Made by a program: the position numbers and the translations under genes
Notes under the pieces: generated by a model
The model's input: the letters and a program-made list of their open reading frames with translations, nothing else
The model's database searches: none
Told to the model about the DNA's origin: nothing
NCBI GenBank assembly: GCA_030674185.1
Contig: JAPXFY010000253.1
Span: forward strand, 1-64,000
Direction: 5' to 3'
Source: Monoplex corrugatus
Taxonomy: Eukaryota; Mollusca; Gastropoda; Littorinimorpha; Ranellidae
Length of the DNA: 64,000 bases
Shown here: positions 49,732-60,531 of the stretch, one piece after another
Numbering within the stretch: the first letter of the stretch is position 1
Layout: the number at the start of each line of letters is the position of its first letter

Positions 49732-51724
49732 ATGACCACTCACACTTATCTTCATGCATCCGGTGTTACACCTGGATCTGGCTCACCCAACACAGAGATC
49801 GGCCAGAGTGTCAACTTAGCAACTAAGCTTCAAAGATACCTATCCCACATCAACTTTCTACAAACATGCCAACAAAAGAACCTAACTCCCAATGGTATGA
49901 GAATTCGTTTTGCCTCCACAGGCCTTCCGGAAAGCAACATACTTCACCAAAAAATACACAATGTGATTTCCAGTGCAGACAAGTCCATCATGAAACTTTG
50001 CATCAATTTCTACAAGCAAGCTTCAAAGAACACCCAGGCATCAACAGTAACCACCCTCAGATCTTCCCTACAAGAAGAAGCCTTTCGTGATTTTGTGGCA
50101 GACTTGGAAAGAAAAGAAACGAACACCAAGACCCACTGTCAACAAACCAAACACAAAAAACTTCTCCAACTTCTGAAGAACAAAGAAAAGCCACAGCAGC
50201 AGTCTACATCTCAAAGTCTCAACACAACTAAAAGCAATAGGCGCTTCAGAAAGAAACGCAAACAGGTGGAAACTGAACCAGACCAGGTGGTGAATCTGTC
50301 TTCAGTTCGACTTTCCGAAGATCAGGTCAGAGTATTGTCTCTTGGGCCCAAGTTCTGCCCCACCCCAAAAACATACGATGAGCTACAGCTTCTAAACGAC
50401 ATCAAGGAAGGCATAAGGAAAGTTCGCCTACGCAAGTATTGGTACACAGACAACACACCAACCCAGTTACCGTCAAAGCCCAAGTTCTACAAGAAAAACT
50501 TTTGGCAGCCACCCACGGGTAGGGATGAAGCCCTGGATGCCTTTAGCTCCACACTTGTAGCACGAGTGACCACCCACACACCCAATCCTCCAAAGAGATG
50601 GAACATCTCAAGAGAGAGCCAAAAAGCCATCTCAGAACTAAAAGACATGGTCAACAACCGCACTCTGCGCATCTCACAGGCAGACAAGGGAGGGGCGATT
50701 GTAGTGCAGGACTTCGACCAGTATGAGAAAGAGGCCTGGAGACAACTCAACAAAGCTGAACACTATGAAGTACTTCACAAGGATCCAACCAAAGAGATAG
50801 CTGCAACATCCAATGCTTTCATGGAAATGCTTCTGAAAGAACAGACAGTGGACCAGAAATGCTACGAATGGGGGAAGGTCGATGAACAAACTGTGAGAAC
50901 TCACACATTTCACCATCTCCCAAAGATACACAAAGATAACCGGACACCTCCAGGGCGACCCATCATCTCTGGCGTTAATGGACCTATGGAGCGGCTTTCC
51001 AAGCTCGTAGATGATTCGCTTCAGCCCATCGTGCAAGCACTGCCATCGTACCTGAGGGATACAACTCACTTCTTGCAGGTGGTGGAGGCCTGGAAAGAAA
51101 AAATGGAACCAATACACGAGGACGTACTTATCGTCACAGTCGACGTGGTTGCACTCTACCCCGAGCATACCGCATGAGGAGGTTTCAGAATCACTTCAAC
51201 ATATGCTCAAGAACAACAGACATCTGATCAAAGACGCTCCCAGTACTCCTCTGCTGCTGGACATCGTGAAACATGTCCTCCAGAACAACGTCTTTGACTT
51301 CGACGGCCACTTCTTCCGCCAGATTCACGGAACGGCCATGGGCACACCCATGGCGCCAGCAATTGCAAATCTCTTTATGGGGTGGATCGAAGAACGTCTG
51401 CTGCCATCATCCCCTCACCACACTAGCACAGACCTGTGGCGTCGATTCATCGACGATGTGATCATGCTGTGGACCCATGGAGAAAGAAAACTCAAACATT
51501 TCCTGGACTGGCTGAACAAACAGCATCCCACCATAAAGTTCACCTCCCACTATGGTCGTACTAACATCCCTTTTCTGGACACATCAGTTAGCATCAAGGA
51601 TGGACAACTTATCACAGATCTTCACAGGAAACCAAGTGACGCTAACATGTACCTTCCCTTCAGATCCAGTCATCCCCGCCACTTGTGTCCGAGCGATACC
51701 TCATGGACAGTGCCTGAGAATTAG
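49732..51724 (+). pseudogene. Penelope-type reverse transcriptase (PLE-12)
   Basis: PLE reverse transcriptases copy element RNA at a nick made by their own GIY-YIG nuclease and are related to telomerase. Seen here in order are a basic N-terminal region (RRFRKKRKQ, about 50240), DKGGAIVVQDFDQYE (about 50690), HHLPKIHKDN (about 50910) and PGRPIISGVNGP. Motif A follows as VTVDVVALYP (about 51137), then motif B HGTAMGTPMAP (about 51330), the catalytic box RRFIDDVIMLW (about 51440), and the IPFLDTSV and LHRKPSDANMYLP thumb motifs. The catalytic Asp residues of motifs A and C are present. The start ATG 49732 has a good context (CACCATGA). One extra C at 51159-51162 separates motif A from motif B, so no full enzyme is encoded. 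The frame ends at 51724 with the common frame change. Confidence 0.88.
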
Positions 51725-52587
51725 AAGGATCTGCTCAGAAGAAGCAACATTTAAGAAGAGGTGCACTGAACTGAGGGATCGCCTGAGAGCACGTGGTTAC
51801 TCCAACAGCCTGATACAGGCCGCCATTGACAGGGTGTCCTCCATCCCCCGAGAATCCACCCTCAAGTACGCCACCAAGCCCAAAGAGAACGCCAACAGAG
51901 TACCGTTCATCGTGACCCATAACCCCAGCCACCCTCCACTGGCTATGTGGCTGAAAGAAGGCACAGCCACGCTCCACACCAGCCGCAGAATGAAAAAAGC
52001 GATGCCTGCTCCACCCATGGTAGGAGAACGAGCCAGCAAAAGCCTCAAAAATATACTCATGCCCTCCTGTCCCCCATTTGCCAAGGTTCAGGGGAATACA
52101 GAAGCAGGCTGCAAAAAGTGCACTGCAAGGAGATGCGTCTTATGCCTCAAACACCTCAGAGACTACAATGTTCAGAAGTGTCCGATCAGAACAGAATTTC
52201 ATCATCAGGGACTCTATGACATGCAAAAGCAGAAACCTTATTTACCTCATTGACTGTGCCAAATGTGAAGATGTGCAATATGTAGGAGAGACGGGACAGA
52301 CTCTACAACGCAGGTTCTATGGACACAGATCAAACATCAAAAACACAGACGAACACAAGAACACAAGAACAACAAAACCTGACTGCGGCGGGAGAGGGGT
52401 GGAGGAAAGAAGGGAAACGCTGGTGGCTCGTCACTTCCAGACCCCTGGACACTCCATTGAACACCTGAGAGTCACCGCCATAGAGCTAATCCAAACAGAA
52501 GATCCAAACAGGAGGAAAGAAAGAGAAAGGTTTTGGAGACACAAACTGCGCACCAACTACCCACAGGGATTGAATGTGTGGGACTGA
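51700..52587 (+). pseudogene. PLE linker with Cys cluster and GIY-YIG endonuclease (PLE-12)
   Basis: In intact PLEs this region is continuous with the reverse transcriptase and makes the target nick. The linker frame (IPHGQCLRIRRICSEE onward) ends at 52253. It contains a C-x2-C-x4-C-x2-C cluster (CKKCTARRCVLC, near 52110), probably zinc-binding. The nuclease frame then gives LIYLIDC (GIY strand, near 52237), QYVGET (YIG strand, near 52276), the conserved Arg in RRFYGHR, and a downstream Glu in ERERFW followed by GLN. That is the expected catalytic order. Two single-base insertions separate reverse transcriptase, linker and nuclease in all copies. Family assignment is firm; activity as one protein is excluded unless the ribosome shifts frame. 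Confidence 0.85.
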
Positions 52588-52628
52588 CTCCAGCCCTTCT
52601 CATGGTCCAATCTGCATGGGCTGTGGCT

Positions 52629-52985
52629 GTCGTCATCATCGTCGTCAGGTGCCCTGCTGCGTGGCGTGGGCGACCGTGGACTTCCGGCCGTCTGTCTCTC
52701 GTTGCCCCCGGCGTCTCCCCCACCCTCTTCGTCCCCGGCCGCTCTGTGGGTCCGTCCGGCGTTCTCTCCCTGGGTATACCTGGTGCTCTCTTTTCCTCCA
52801 CTTTCCCATTGTGGTCTGGTGCTCCAAGTCCCCCTTCCTCGTGGAGTGGCCTGTGAATGTTGCTTGTCTTTTCCTGATCTTCCTTGTGAGCGATCTGCTT
52901 GTGTCTACCTCCATCGGGACTGTCTCGTTTGTTTTCTTTGCTGTCCATGTGGCTCTCGACGTTCTTCTGGGAGACCGCGTTTCGG
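52629..52985 (-). mobile_element. Antisense LINE 3' fragment, unit 12
   Basis: Full-length version with private changes (one C lost near 52800, T for C near 52746, A for G near 52907). The following 53088-53105 also carries a small insertion absent elsewhere. Confidence 0.68.
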
Positions 52986-53129
52986 CTGCCTGGATCCTGC
53001 CCCGACTTTGCTTGCTGACTGTCCACGCCTACTGTGACTGTACAGTGCACTAAGGAAATCCCGCTCGACGAGACGAGGAAGAAGGAAGGACTATTTTACC
53101 TGTTTAACACACCTTTTACTTCAGCATGA

Positions 53130-53175
53130 GTGTGTGTGTGGGTGCGCATGTGTGTGTGGGGGTGCGTGTGTGAGA

Positions 53176-53274
<99 letters not shown>

Positions 53275-53300
53275 TGAGTATGTGTGTGTGTGTGTGCGTG
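53130..53300 (+). repeat. (TG)n tract, unit 12 (simplified)
   Basis: The middle landmarks (GCATATG, TTTTAGTAGG, GACTCTG) are missing. One long pure run is followed by a short one. This matches the divergence of the array's right edge. Confidence 0.95.
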
Positions 53301-53446
53301 CAGCGGCGGAAACATGTATGTTAGAAAAATTCATGATAAATGTGAACATGTTCGTTTGAGACAGGCAAGAGACATGTAGATTTAACACTAATCACTTGAT
53401 CACTTTTATCATTGATATGAACTTTCATCACAAATTCTGTTTTAAA

Positions 53447-53448
53447 TA
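53447..53448. other. Empty Tc1 target site (TA) in unit 12
   Basis: Unit 12 reads TTTTAAATAGCTATGC where other units read TTTTAAATA, then Tc1, then TAGCTATGC. The single TA is the pre-insertion target. No footprint bases of the kind left by Tc1 excision are present. Confidence 0.93.
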
Positions 53449-54488
53449 GCTATGCTTTGTTGTCAGTGGACATTCTGATTTTACTTGAGAAAGACATTAA
53501 AGTCGAAAATTTGACCCCTCTACAACAAGGTGTTCGGCTGTTGTGCACAGTAAGAATTATGATTTCCACATGAAGTGAGGAACAGCCTGAAATCCCTTCG
53601 TGGATCCACCTTGGGCACATAGAGATCTCTGCAATCAGCCATTGTTCGTCACCATGACCACTCACACTTATCTTCATGCATCCGGTGTTACACCTGGATC
53701 TGGCTCACCCAACACAGAGATCGGCCAGAGTGTCAACTTAGCAACTAAGCTTCAAAGATACCTATCCCACATCAACTTTCTACAAACATGCCAACAAAAG
53801 AACCTAACTCCCAATGGTATGAGAGTTCGTTTTGCCTCCACAGGCCTTCCGGAAAGCAACATACTTCAACAAAAAAATACACAATGTGATTTCCAGTGCA
53901 GAGAAGTCCATCATGAAACTTTGCATCAATTTCTACAAGCAAGCTTCAAAGAACACCCAGGAGACATTGGCATCAACAGTAACCACCCTCAGATCTTCCC
54001 TACAAGAAGAAGCCTTTCGTGATTTTGTGGCAGACTTGGAAAGAAAAGAAACGAACACCAAGACCCACTGTCAACAAACCAAACACAAAAAACTTCTCCA
54101 ACTTCTGAAGAACAAAGAAAAGCCACAGCAGCAGTCTACATCTCAAAGTCTCAACACAACTAAAAGCAATAGGCGCTTCAGAAAGAAACGCAAACAGGTG
54201 GAAACTGAACCAGACCAGGTGGTGAATCTGTCTTCAGTTCGACTTTCCGAAGATCAGGTCAGAGTATTGTATCTTGGGCCCAAGTTCTGCCCCACCCCAA
54301 AAACATACGATGAGCTACAGCTTCTAAACGACATCAAGGAAAGTTCGCCTACGCGAGTATTGGTACACAGACAACACACCAACCCAGTTACCGTCAAAGC
54401 CCAAGTTCTACAAGAAAAACTTTTGGCAGCCACCCACGGGTAGGGATGAAGCCCTGGATGCCTTTAGCTCCACACTTGTAGCACGAGT
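53449..54488 (+). mobile_element. PLE-13: 5' part only, at the right edge of the array
   Basis: Leader, ATG 53654 and the N-terminal domain are present. The element then breaks off after GCACGAGT at 54488, before the reverse transcriptase core. It has changes seen in no other copy: a 9-bp insertion near 53961 (GAGACATTG), an 11-bp loss near 54340 where AAGGAAGG...AAGGAAAG collapses, and TAT for TCT near 54270. Edge units of satellite arrays usually escape homogenisation, which fits this greater divergence. Confidence 0.88.
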
Positions 54489-54708
54489 AGTTTGTTAATT
54501 GAGTTAGTTAGTTAGTAAGTTTGATAGGTTAGTTAGTTGGTTGATTGGTTGGTTGGTTAGTTGGTTATTTACATGGTTACTTAGTTAGTTAGTTGGTTGG
54601 TTGGTTGGTTGATTGGTTGGTTGGTTAGTTGGTTAGTTACATGGTTACTTAGTTAGTCTGTCAGTTAGTTAGTTAGTTATTAAATAATTAGTTAGTAGGT
54701 TAATTAGT

Positions 54709-54739
<31 letters not shown>

Positions 54740-55463
54740 TTAGTGAATGATGAGTGAGTGAGAGAGTAAGTGAGTGAGTGAGTCAGTCTGTCAGTTAGTT
54801 AGTTAGTTATTAGTTATTAGTTAGTTAATGAGTTAGTTAGCTAGCTAGCTAGTTAGTTAGTTAGCTAGCTAGTTAGTTAGTTAGTTAGTTGGATAGTTGA
54901 ATAAGAAGCTTCTGACTAACTTATGTTGGTAGTTAGTTTATTACGATACTTAGTTAGTTAGTTAGTGAGTTAGTCAGCCAGTTAGTTAGTTAGTTAGTTA
55001 GTTCGTTCGTTCGTCCGTCAATTAGTTAGTAAGTTAGTTAGTTAATTAATTAGTTAATTAGTTAATTAGTTAGTTAGTTCTTTAGTAAGTTTTTTTTAGT
55101 TATTTAGTTAGTAAGTTAGTTTGTTAGTTACTTAGTGAGGTACTTAGATAGGTAGTTAGTTAGTTATTTAGTTACTTAGTTATTTATTTATTTACTTATG
55201 TTGGTAGGTAGTTGGTTTCATTAGTTAGTTAGTTATTAGTTAGTTAGTTAGTGAGTTTGTTAGTAGACAGTTAGTTATTTCGTTTGTTAGTTAGTCAGTC
55301 AGTTGGTTGGTTGGTTGGTTAATAAGATAGTTAGTTAGTTCTTTAATAGGTTACTTAGTTAGTTAGTTACTTAATTATTTAAGGTGTTCGTGTGTTGTGT
55401 ACAGTAAGAATTATTTAATTATTTACTTATTTTGTTAGTTAGTTACTCAGTTAGTTAGTTAAA
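54489..55463 (+). repeat. (GTTA)n degenerate satellite, block 1
   Basis: Tetranucleotide GTTA/TTAG with frequent GTTG, GTTC, GTGA and GTAA variants and no open frames of note. A GAAGCTTCTGAC...TATGTTGGTAG punctuation occurs at 54905, and TATGTTGGTAGGTAG at about 55197. It begins immediately after the broken PLE-13. Confidence 0.95.
55381..55414 (+). mobile_element. Relic of the PLE 5' leader inside the satellite
   Basis: AAGGTGTTCG...ACAGTAAGAATTAT matches the PLE leader (for example 14840-14873) at 31 of 34 positions. Nothing else from the PLE surrounds it. It lies 50 bp left of Tc1-12. Confidence 0.7.
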
Positions 55464-55465
55464 TA

Positions 55466-57033
55466 CACTACGCACAAAAAGTTAAGGATCACTTGCACAA
55501 AAATTCATAACTTTCAAAATAAGAAAGCCAATGCGTTGAAGTTTGGCAAACATTTAATTCCATGCTTTAGTGATAACGATGCACAATTGCCTTCAATTTC
55601 GAGCAATCGTTTGGTGTGTACATTTGATCAAAGTGGGTACGTATCGAAATTTGATTTCCCAAAGTCATTGAAATCACAAGACAGGGCATTCTGATGCTCC
55701 CAAAAGTTCAGTAATGCGTGTAATGCGTGTAACCGCTGTTCTGGCACTCGACGCAGCGAGTCCTCATCGAGTTGACCAGGTTGGTGAAGATCCTCTGTGG
55801 AAGCGCCTGCCACTCAGCCTGCAGCATCTGGTAGAGGTGTTGGGCATCCCTGGTGGTTGCTCCTCACTTTGCGATCCAGCTCATCCCAGAGGTTCTCAAT
55901 CGGGTTGAGATCGGGACTGCATGCTGGCCACTCCATTCTGTTGACTCCAGACTGCTGCAGGAAGTCGTTGACCACCCTTGCTCTGTGGGGGCGAGTGTTG
56001 TCATCCTGGTAGACAGCCGTCGGTCTCATCCCGGTATCGGAGGCCAGTCAGGTTACCCTGTACATGATACAAGGGTGTTCTGTGGTGAAGGCTGAAGGCC
56101 CCCCAGACCATTACAGAACCTCCACCAAAGGCCACCTTTTCTTGGACAGTGGTGTCAATAAAGCGTTGCCCTGGGCGCCTCCGGTCGGCCGTCGTTGTGG
56201 TTCATGGTGAAGCGTGATTCATCACTGAACAGGACCTGGGACCACTGCTGACGTGTCCACCTCACGTGACGTCTGCAGAAGGCGCGGCGTGCTGCCCTAT
56301 GGCGTGGCCGTACAGCTGGGCGACGAGAACGGAGGTTAAACCCATGAAGCCGGTTCCGTATGGTCTTCTGGCTGATGTTGATGTTAGTAGCCAACCTCAG
56401 CTGCCTTCGAATGATGCTGGAAGAGGCTGTTCTTGTCTGCAGGGCTTGTCGTTCAATGAGACGATCTTCACGTGGGTTTGTCTTCTTCGGTCGACCAGAT
56501 CTGCGTCTTTCATGGACCCTCCTAGTGGCTGTGAAGCGTTGAATCAGTCTGACAATGACCGAGATGGACACCTGAAATCGCCTGGCCACTTCTCGCTTGG
56601 GAACACTATCTTGGAACCATGCAACAGCTCGTTCCCTCTCAAACTCGCTCAATTTTCGTCGTGGAGGCATTGTCAGATCAGGCCTACTACTGGTGGAATG
56701 TCTTCTTATAAAGCCAAGCAAGAGACAGCATCTCACACATAAACAGCAGTGCTTGCACGTGCATAATGGTTTTTCCATCTGGCTTGTGCAATGTGTTCAG
56801 GCAGAACGGTCCAAAACAAGGTCCTTTTTCGAAAGTTTCCGCTTTTCCGTTTGCGGCCAAGCTCAGTAGTAGAGAATCCCGTGCAATTTTCGCACTAACA
56901 CAACATCGCCCACTTTACAGCTGAACAAGAATTCATAACGATTTGGCTGGACTGAGAAATAAATAACAGTAGCGAACTGAGTTTATTACGCACCGGTTTT
57001 CTCATAGTGATCCTTAACTTTTTGTGCGTAGCT
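55466..57033 (-). mobile_element. Tc1-12: inverted Tc1 copy in the satellite, inactive
   Basis: Same family in minus orientation, 1568 bp, with terminal repeats and TA at both sides (55464-55465, 57034-57035). Transposase ATG at 56670 (complement). The frame holds the DNA-binding region and FSDESRF to about 56200, where an 8-bp loss (near 56182) breaks it. A further loss of about 45 bp near 56022 removes the codons after RYRDE. The catalytic SPDLNPIENLW is still readable on the minus strand near 55900. The outer two bases of each end match the array copies in chromosome orientation, although the interior is inverted. Confidence 0.92.
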
Positions 57034-57035
57034 TA

Positions 57036-59744
57036 GTTAGTTAGTTAGTTAATTAGTTAGTTCGTTAATTAGTTTGGAAGTTTGTTAGTTAGTTGATTAG
57101 TTAGTTAGTTAGTTGCTTAGTTAATTAATTAGTTAGTTAGTTAGTTACTTGCTTACTTAATTAGTTAGTTAGTTGTTTAGATAGTTCGTCAGTTAGTTAG
57201 TTCGATAGTTGAATACGAAGCTTCTGACTTACTTGTGCAGGTATTTAGTGCATTCCGTTAGTTATTTAGTTGGTTGGTTGGTTGGTTGGTTAGTTATTTA
57301 GTTAGTTAGTTAGTTAGTTAGTCAGTCAGTTAGTTAGTTAGATAGTTACTTAGTTAGTTAGTTTGTTACTTAGTTTTGTAAGTTAGTTTTGTAAGTTGGT
57401 TGGTTGGTTGGTTTGTTCGTTAGTTAGTTAGTTTAGTTAGTTAGTTTGTTAGTTAATTACTTATCTAATCAGTTAGTTAGCTAGTTGGATAGTTAAAAAG
57501 GAATCTATTGACTTACTTATGTTGGTAGTTAGTTCATTACGTTCGTTAGTTAGTTAGTTTGTAAGTTAGTTAGTTAGTTAGTTAGGTAGTTAGGTAGTCA
57601 GTTAGTTTGTTAGTTAGTTAGTCAGACTGTAAGTTAGTTTGTTACTTAGTTACTTAGTTAGTGAGTTAGGTAGTTGGATGGTCAAATAGGAAGCTTCTGA
57701 CTTACTTATGTTGGTAGTTAGTTCATTACCTTAGTTAGTTACTTAGTTTGATAGCTAGTTAGTTAGTCAACTAGTTAGTTAGTTAGTTAGTCAGTTAGTT
57801 AGTTAATTAGTGAGTTAGTTAATTAGTTAGTTAGTTAGTTAGTTAGTCAGTTAGTTAGCTAGTTTGATAGTTAAATAGTAAGCTTCTGACTTACTTATGT
57901 TGGTAGTCAGTTTATTACGTTAGCTAGTTGGTTGGTTGGATGGTTAGCTAGTAAGTTAGTTAATCAGTTAGTTAGTTAGTGAATTACTGAGTTAGTCGGT
58001 TAGTTAGTTAATTACTTACTTAGTTAGTTAGTTTAATTAGTTAGTTAGTTAGATAGTTTTAGTTAGTTATTTTATTGGTTGGTTAGCTGGTTAGTTAGGT
58101 AATTCGTTATATAGTTAGTTAGTTAGTTAGTTAGTCAGTTAGTTATGTAGTTTGTTACTTGAATAGTTAGTTTGTTACTTAGTTAGTTAGTTAGTTAGTT
58201 AGTTAATTAGTTAGCTAGTTAGTTAGTTAGTCATTTAGTTAGTTCGTTCGTTCGTTCGTTACTTAGTTAGTTAGTTAGTTCGTTAGTTCATTAGTTAGTT
58301 AATTAGTTACTTAGTTATTTAGTTGGTTGGTTGGTTGGTTAGCTAGTTAGTTAGTTAGTGAGTTACTTAGATAGGTATTTAGTTAGTTAATTAGTTACTT
58401 AGTTATTTATTTATGTTGGTAGGTAGCTGATTTCATTAGTTAGTTATTTGGTTAGTTAGTTAGGAAGATAGTTAGTTAGTTAGTTAGGAAGATAGTTAGT
58501 TAGTTAGTTAGTCAGTCAGTCAGTTAGTTAGTTAGCTAGTTAGTTAGTTAGTTAGTTCGTTAGTTAGTTCGTTCGTTCGTTCGTTCGTTCGTTCGTTAGT
58601 TACTTAGTTAGTTTGTTATTTCGTTAGTTCGTTATTTCGTTAGTTCGTTAGTTAGTTAGTTAGTTGGTTGGTTGGTTGGTTAGTTAGTTAGTTAGTTAGT
58701 TAGTGAGTTACTTAGGTAGGTAGTTAGTTAATTAGTTAGTTACTTAGTTATTTACCTATGTTGGTAGGTAGTTGATTTCATTAGTTAGTTAGGAAGATAA
58801 TTTGTTTGGAATATAATTAGTTAGTTAGTTAGTCAGTCAGTTAGTTAGTTAGTTCGTTAGTTAGTTCGTTATTCCGTTAGTTATTTATTTAGTTATTTAG
58901 TTGGTTAGTTGGTTAGTTGGTTAGTTAGTTAGGTGGTGAGTTACTTAGATGGTAGGTAGGTAGTTAATTAGTTACTTAGTTATTTATTTTCTTATGTTGG
59001 TGAGTTATTTGGTTAGTTAGTTATTTAGTTAGTTAGTTAGCTAGTTAGTGAGTTAGTGATTTAGTGAGTTAGTGAGTTAGTGAGTTAGTTAGTTAGTTAG
59101 TTAGTTAGTTGGTTGGTTCGTTCGTTAGTAAGTTTAGTTAGTTAGTTTGTTAGTTATTTACATATTTAGTCAGTTAATTAGCTAGTTGGATAGTTAAAAA
59201 GGAATGTTGGTAGTTAGTTCATTACGTTCGTTAGTTAGTTAGTTTGTAAGTTAGATAGTTAGTTAGGTAGGTAGTTAGTTAGGTAGTTAGGTAGTTAGGT
59301 AGTTAGGTAGTCAGTTAGTTAGTTAGTCAGACTGTAAGTTAGTTTGTTACTTAGTTAGTGAGTTAGGTAGTTGGATGGTCAAATAGGAAGCCTCTGACTT
59401 ATTATGTTGGTAGTTAGTTGACCTTAGTTAGTTACTTAGTTTGATAGCTAGTTAGTTAGTTAATCGTTAGTTAGTTAGTTAGTCAGTTAGCGAGTTAATT
59501 AGTTAGCTAATTAGTTAGTTAGTTAGTTAGCTAGTTTGATAGTTAAATAGGAAGCTTCTGACTTACTTATGTTGGTAGTCAGTTTATTAGGTTAGTTAGT
59601 TAGTTGGTTGGTTGGAAGTTAGCTAGTAAGTTAGTTATTTAGATATTTAGTTAATCAGTTAGTTAGTTAGTGAATTACTTAGTTAGTCGGTTAGTTAGTC
59701 AGTAAGTTAGTTAGTTAATTAGTTAGTTAGTTAGTTTTAGTTAG
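57036..59744 (+). repeat. (GTTA)n degenerate satellite, block 2
   Basis: Continuation of the tetranucleotide satellite. The GAAGCTTCTGACTTAC...TATGTTGGTAG block recurs at 57217, 57501, 57690, 57879, 59389 and 59551. Spacings of 284, 189, 189 and 162 bp point to a monomer of about 190 bp. The part from about 58.23 to 59.42 kb is copied again at about 62.92-64.0 kb. Confidence 0.95.
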
Positions 59745-59746
59745 AA

Positions 59747-60271
59747 CTTCGACGGATCAGTTCTGTGCGTCATCTTCTATCTGAAGAAAGCACTATAACT
59801 CTCATTTCTGCACTCATTCTTTCCAGACTCGACTACTGTAACTCGCTTCTTGCTGGCTGCCCCCAAACACTCTTATCCAAATTGCAAAAAGTTCAAAATA
59901 ACGCTGCTCGCCTTGTACGGAAATGCCCAAGGTCAACTCATGTTTCCCCTCTGCTTCGAACTCTACACTGGCTTCCTGTTCGAAAGCGTATTGACTATAA
60001 ACTTTCCCTCCTATGCCATAAGTCTCTAGCTGGTCTAGCTCCCCCCTATCTTTCTGATCTCCTGACTGTTTACATTATCTCCAGAGAGCTACGCTCTTCT
60101 ACTGATGCCCACCTACTTAGAATCCCACGCTTCCGCAACAAAACTCTTGGTGAACGTGCTTTTTCTTATCAGGCCCCCTCTATTTGGAACAAACTTCCCT
60201 TTCCTCTCCGCTCTACCTGTACCCTTTCTTCGTTTAAGTCCAGTCTAAAAACCACTCTTTTTAAATCCTAG
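59747..60271 (+). pseudogene. LINE reverse transcriptase, C-terminal 174 codons
   Basis: One open frame from the truncation point to TAG at 60269-60271. Motifs common to CR1/L2-type LINE C-termini are LRRISSVRHLL, LSRLDYCNSLLAG, KVQNNAARLVRK, LHWLPVRKRIDYK, LAPPYLSDLL, ELRSSTDAHLLRIPR, GERAFSYQAPSIWNKLP and a basic end SFKSSLKTTLFKS. The catalytic palm motifs lie upstream and are absent, so this is an inactive remnant. The frame is undamaged, which suggests a fairly recent insertion. Clade placement beyond CR1/L2-like is uncertain. Confidence 0.85.
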
Positions 60272-60320
60272 CCTGTAGTTCTGTACTCTTACTTCAGCTG
60301 CCACCTTGAAATCTGTGCCC

Positions 60321-60356
60321 GCGCGCGTGTGTGTGTGTGTGCGGGTGTGTGTGTGT

Positions 60357-60400
<44 letters not shown>

Positions 60401-60522
60401 GGTGTGTGTGTGGGTGTGTGTGTGTGTGTGTGTGTGCGGGTGTGTGTGTGTGTGTGTGTGTGTGCGTGTGTGTGTGTGTGTGTGTGCGTGTGCGTGTGTT
60501 GTGTGTGCGTGTGTGTGTGTGT
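60321..60522 (+). repeat. (TG)n tract in the LINE 3' untranslated region
   Basis: TG repeat with GCGGG and GCG interruptions. It is independent of the array's TG tracts and lacks their landmarks. The long Cys-Val frames in it are not genes. Confidence 0.93.
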
Positions 60523-60531
60523 TTACTGTAA

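Larger units (their letters stand above)
49530..52587 (+). mobile_element. PLE-12: best-kept Penelope-like element, three frameshifts
   Basis: It has the leader (49530-49731), ATG at 49732, and only three breaks: the extra C at 51159-51162, and the two frame changes common to every copy (after SHPRHL, and before the nuclease). Otherwise the element is complete from N-terminus to GLNVWD. It is followed by the LINE fragment and (TG)n, then by the empty Tc1 site. Reverse transcriptase and nuclease details are given in the two pseudogene entries below. Confidence 0.92.
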
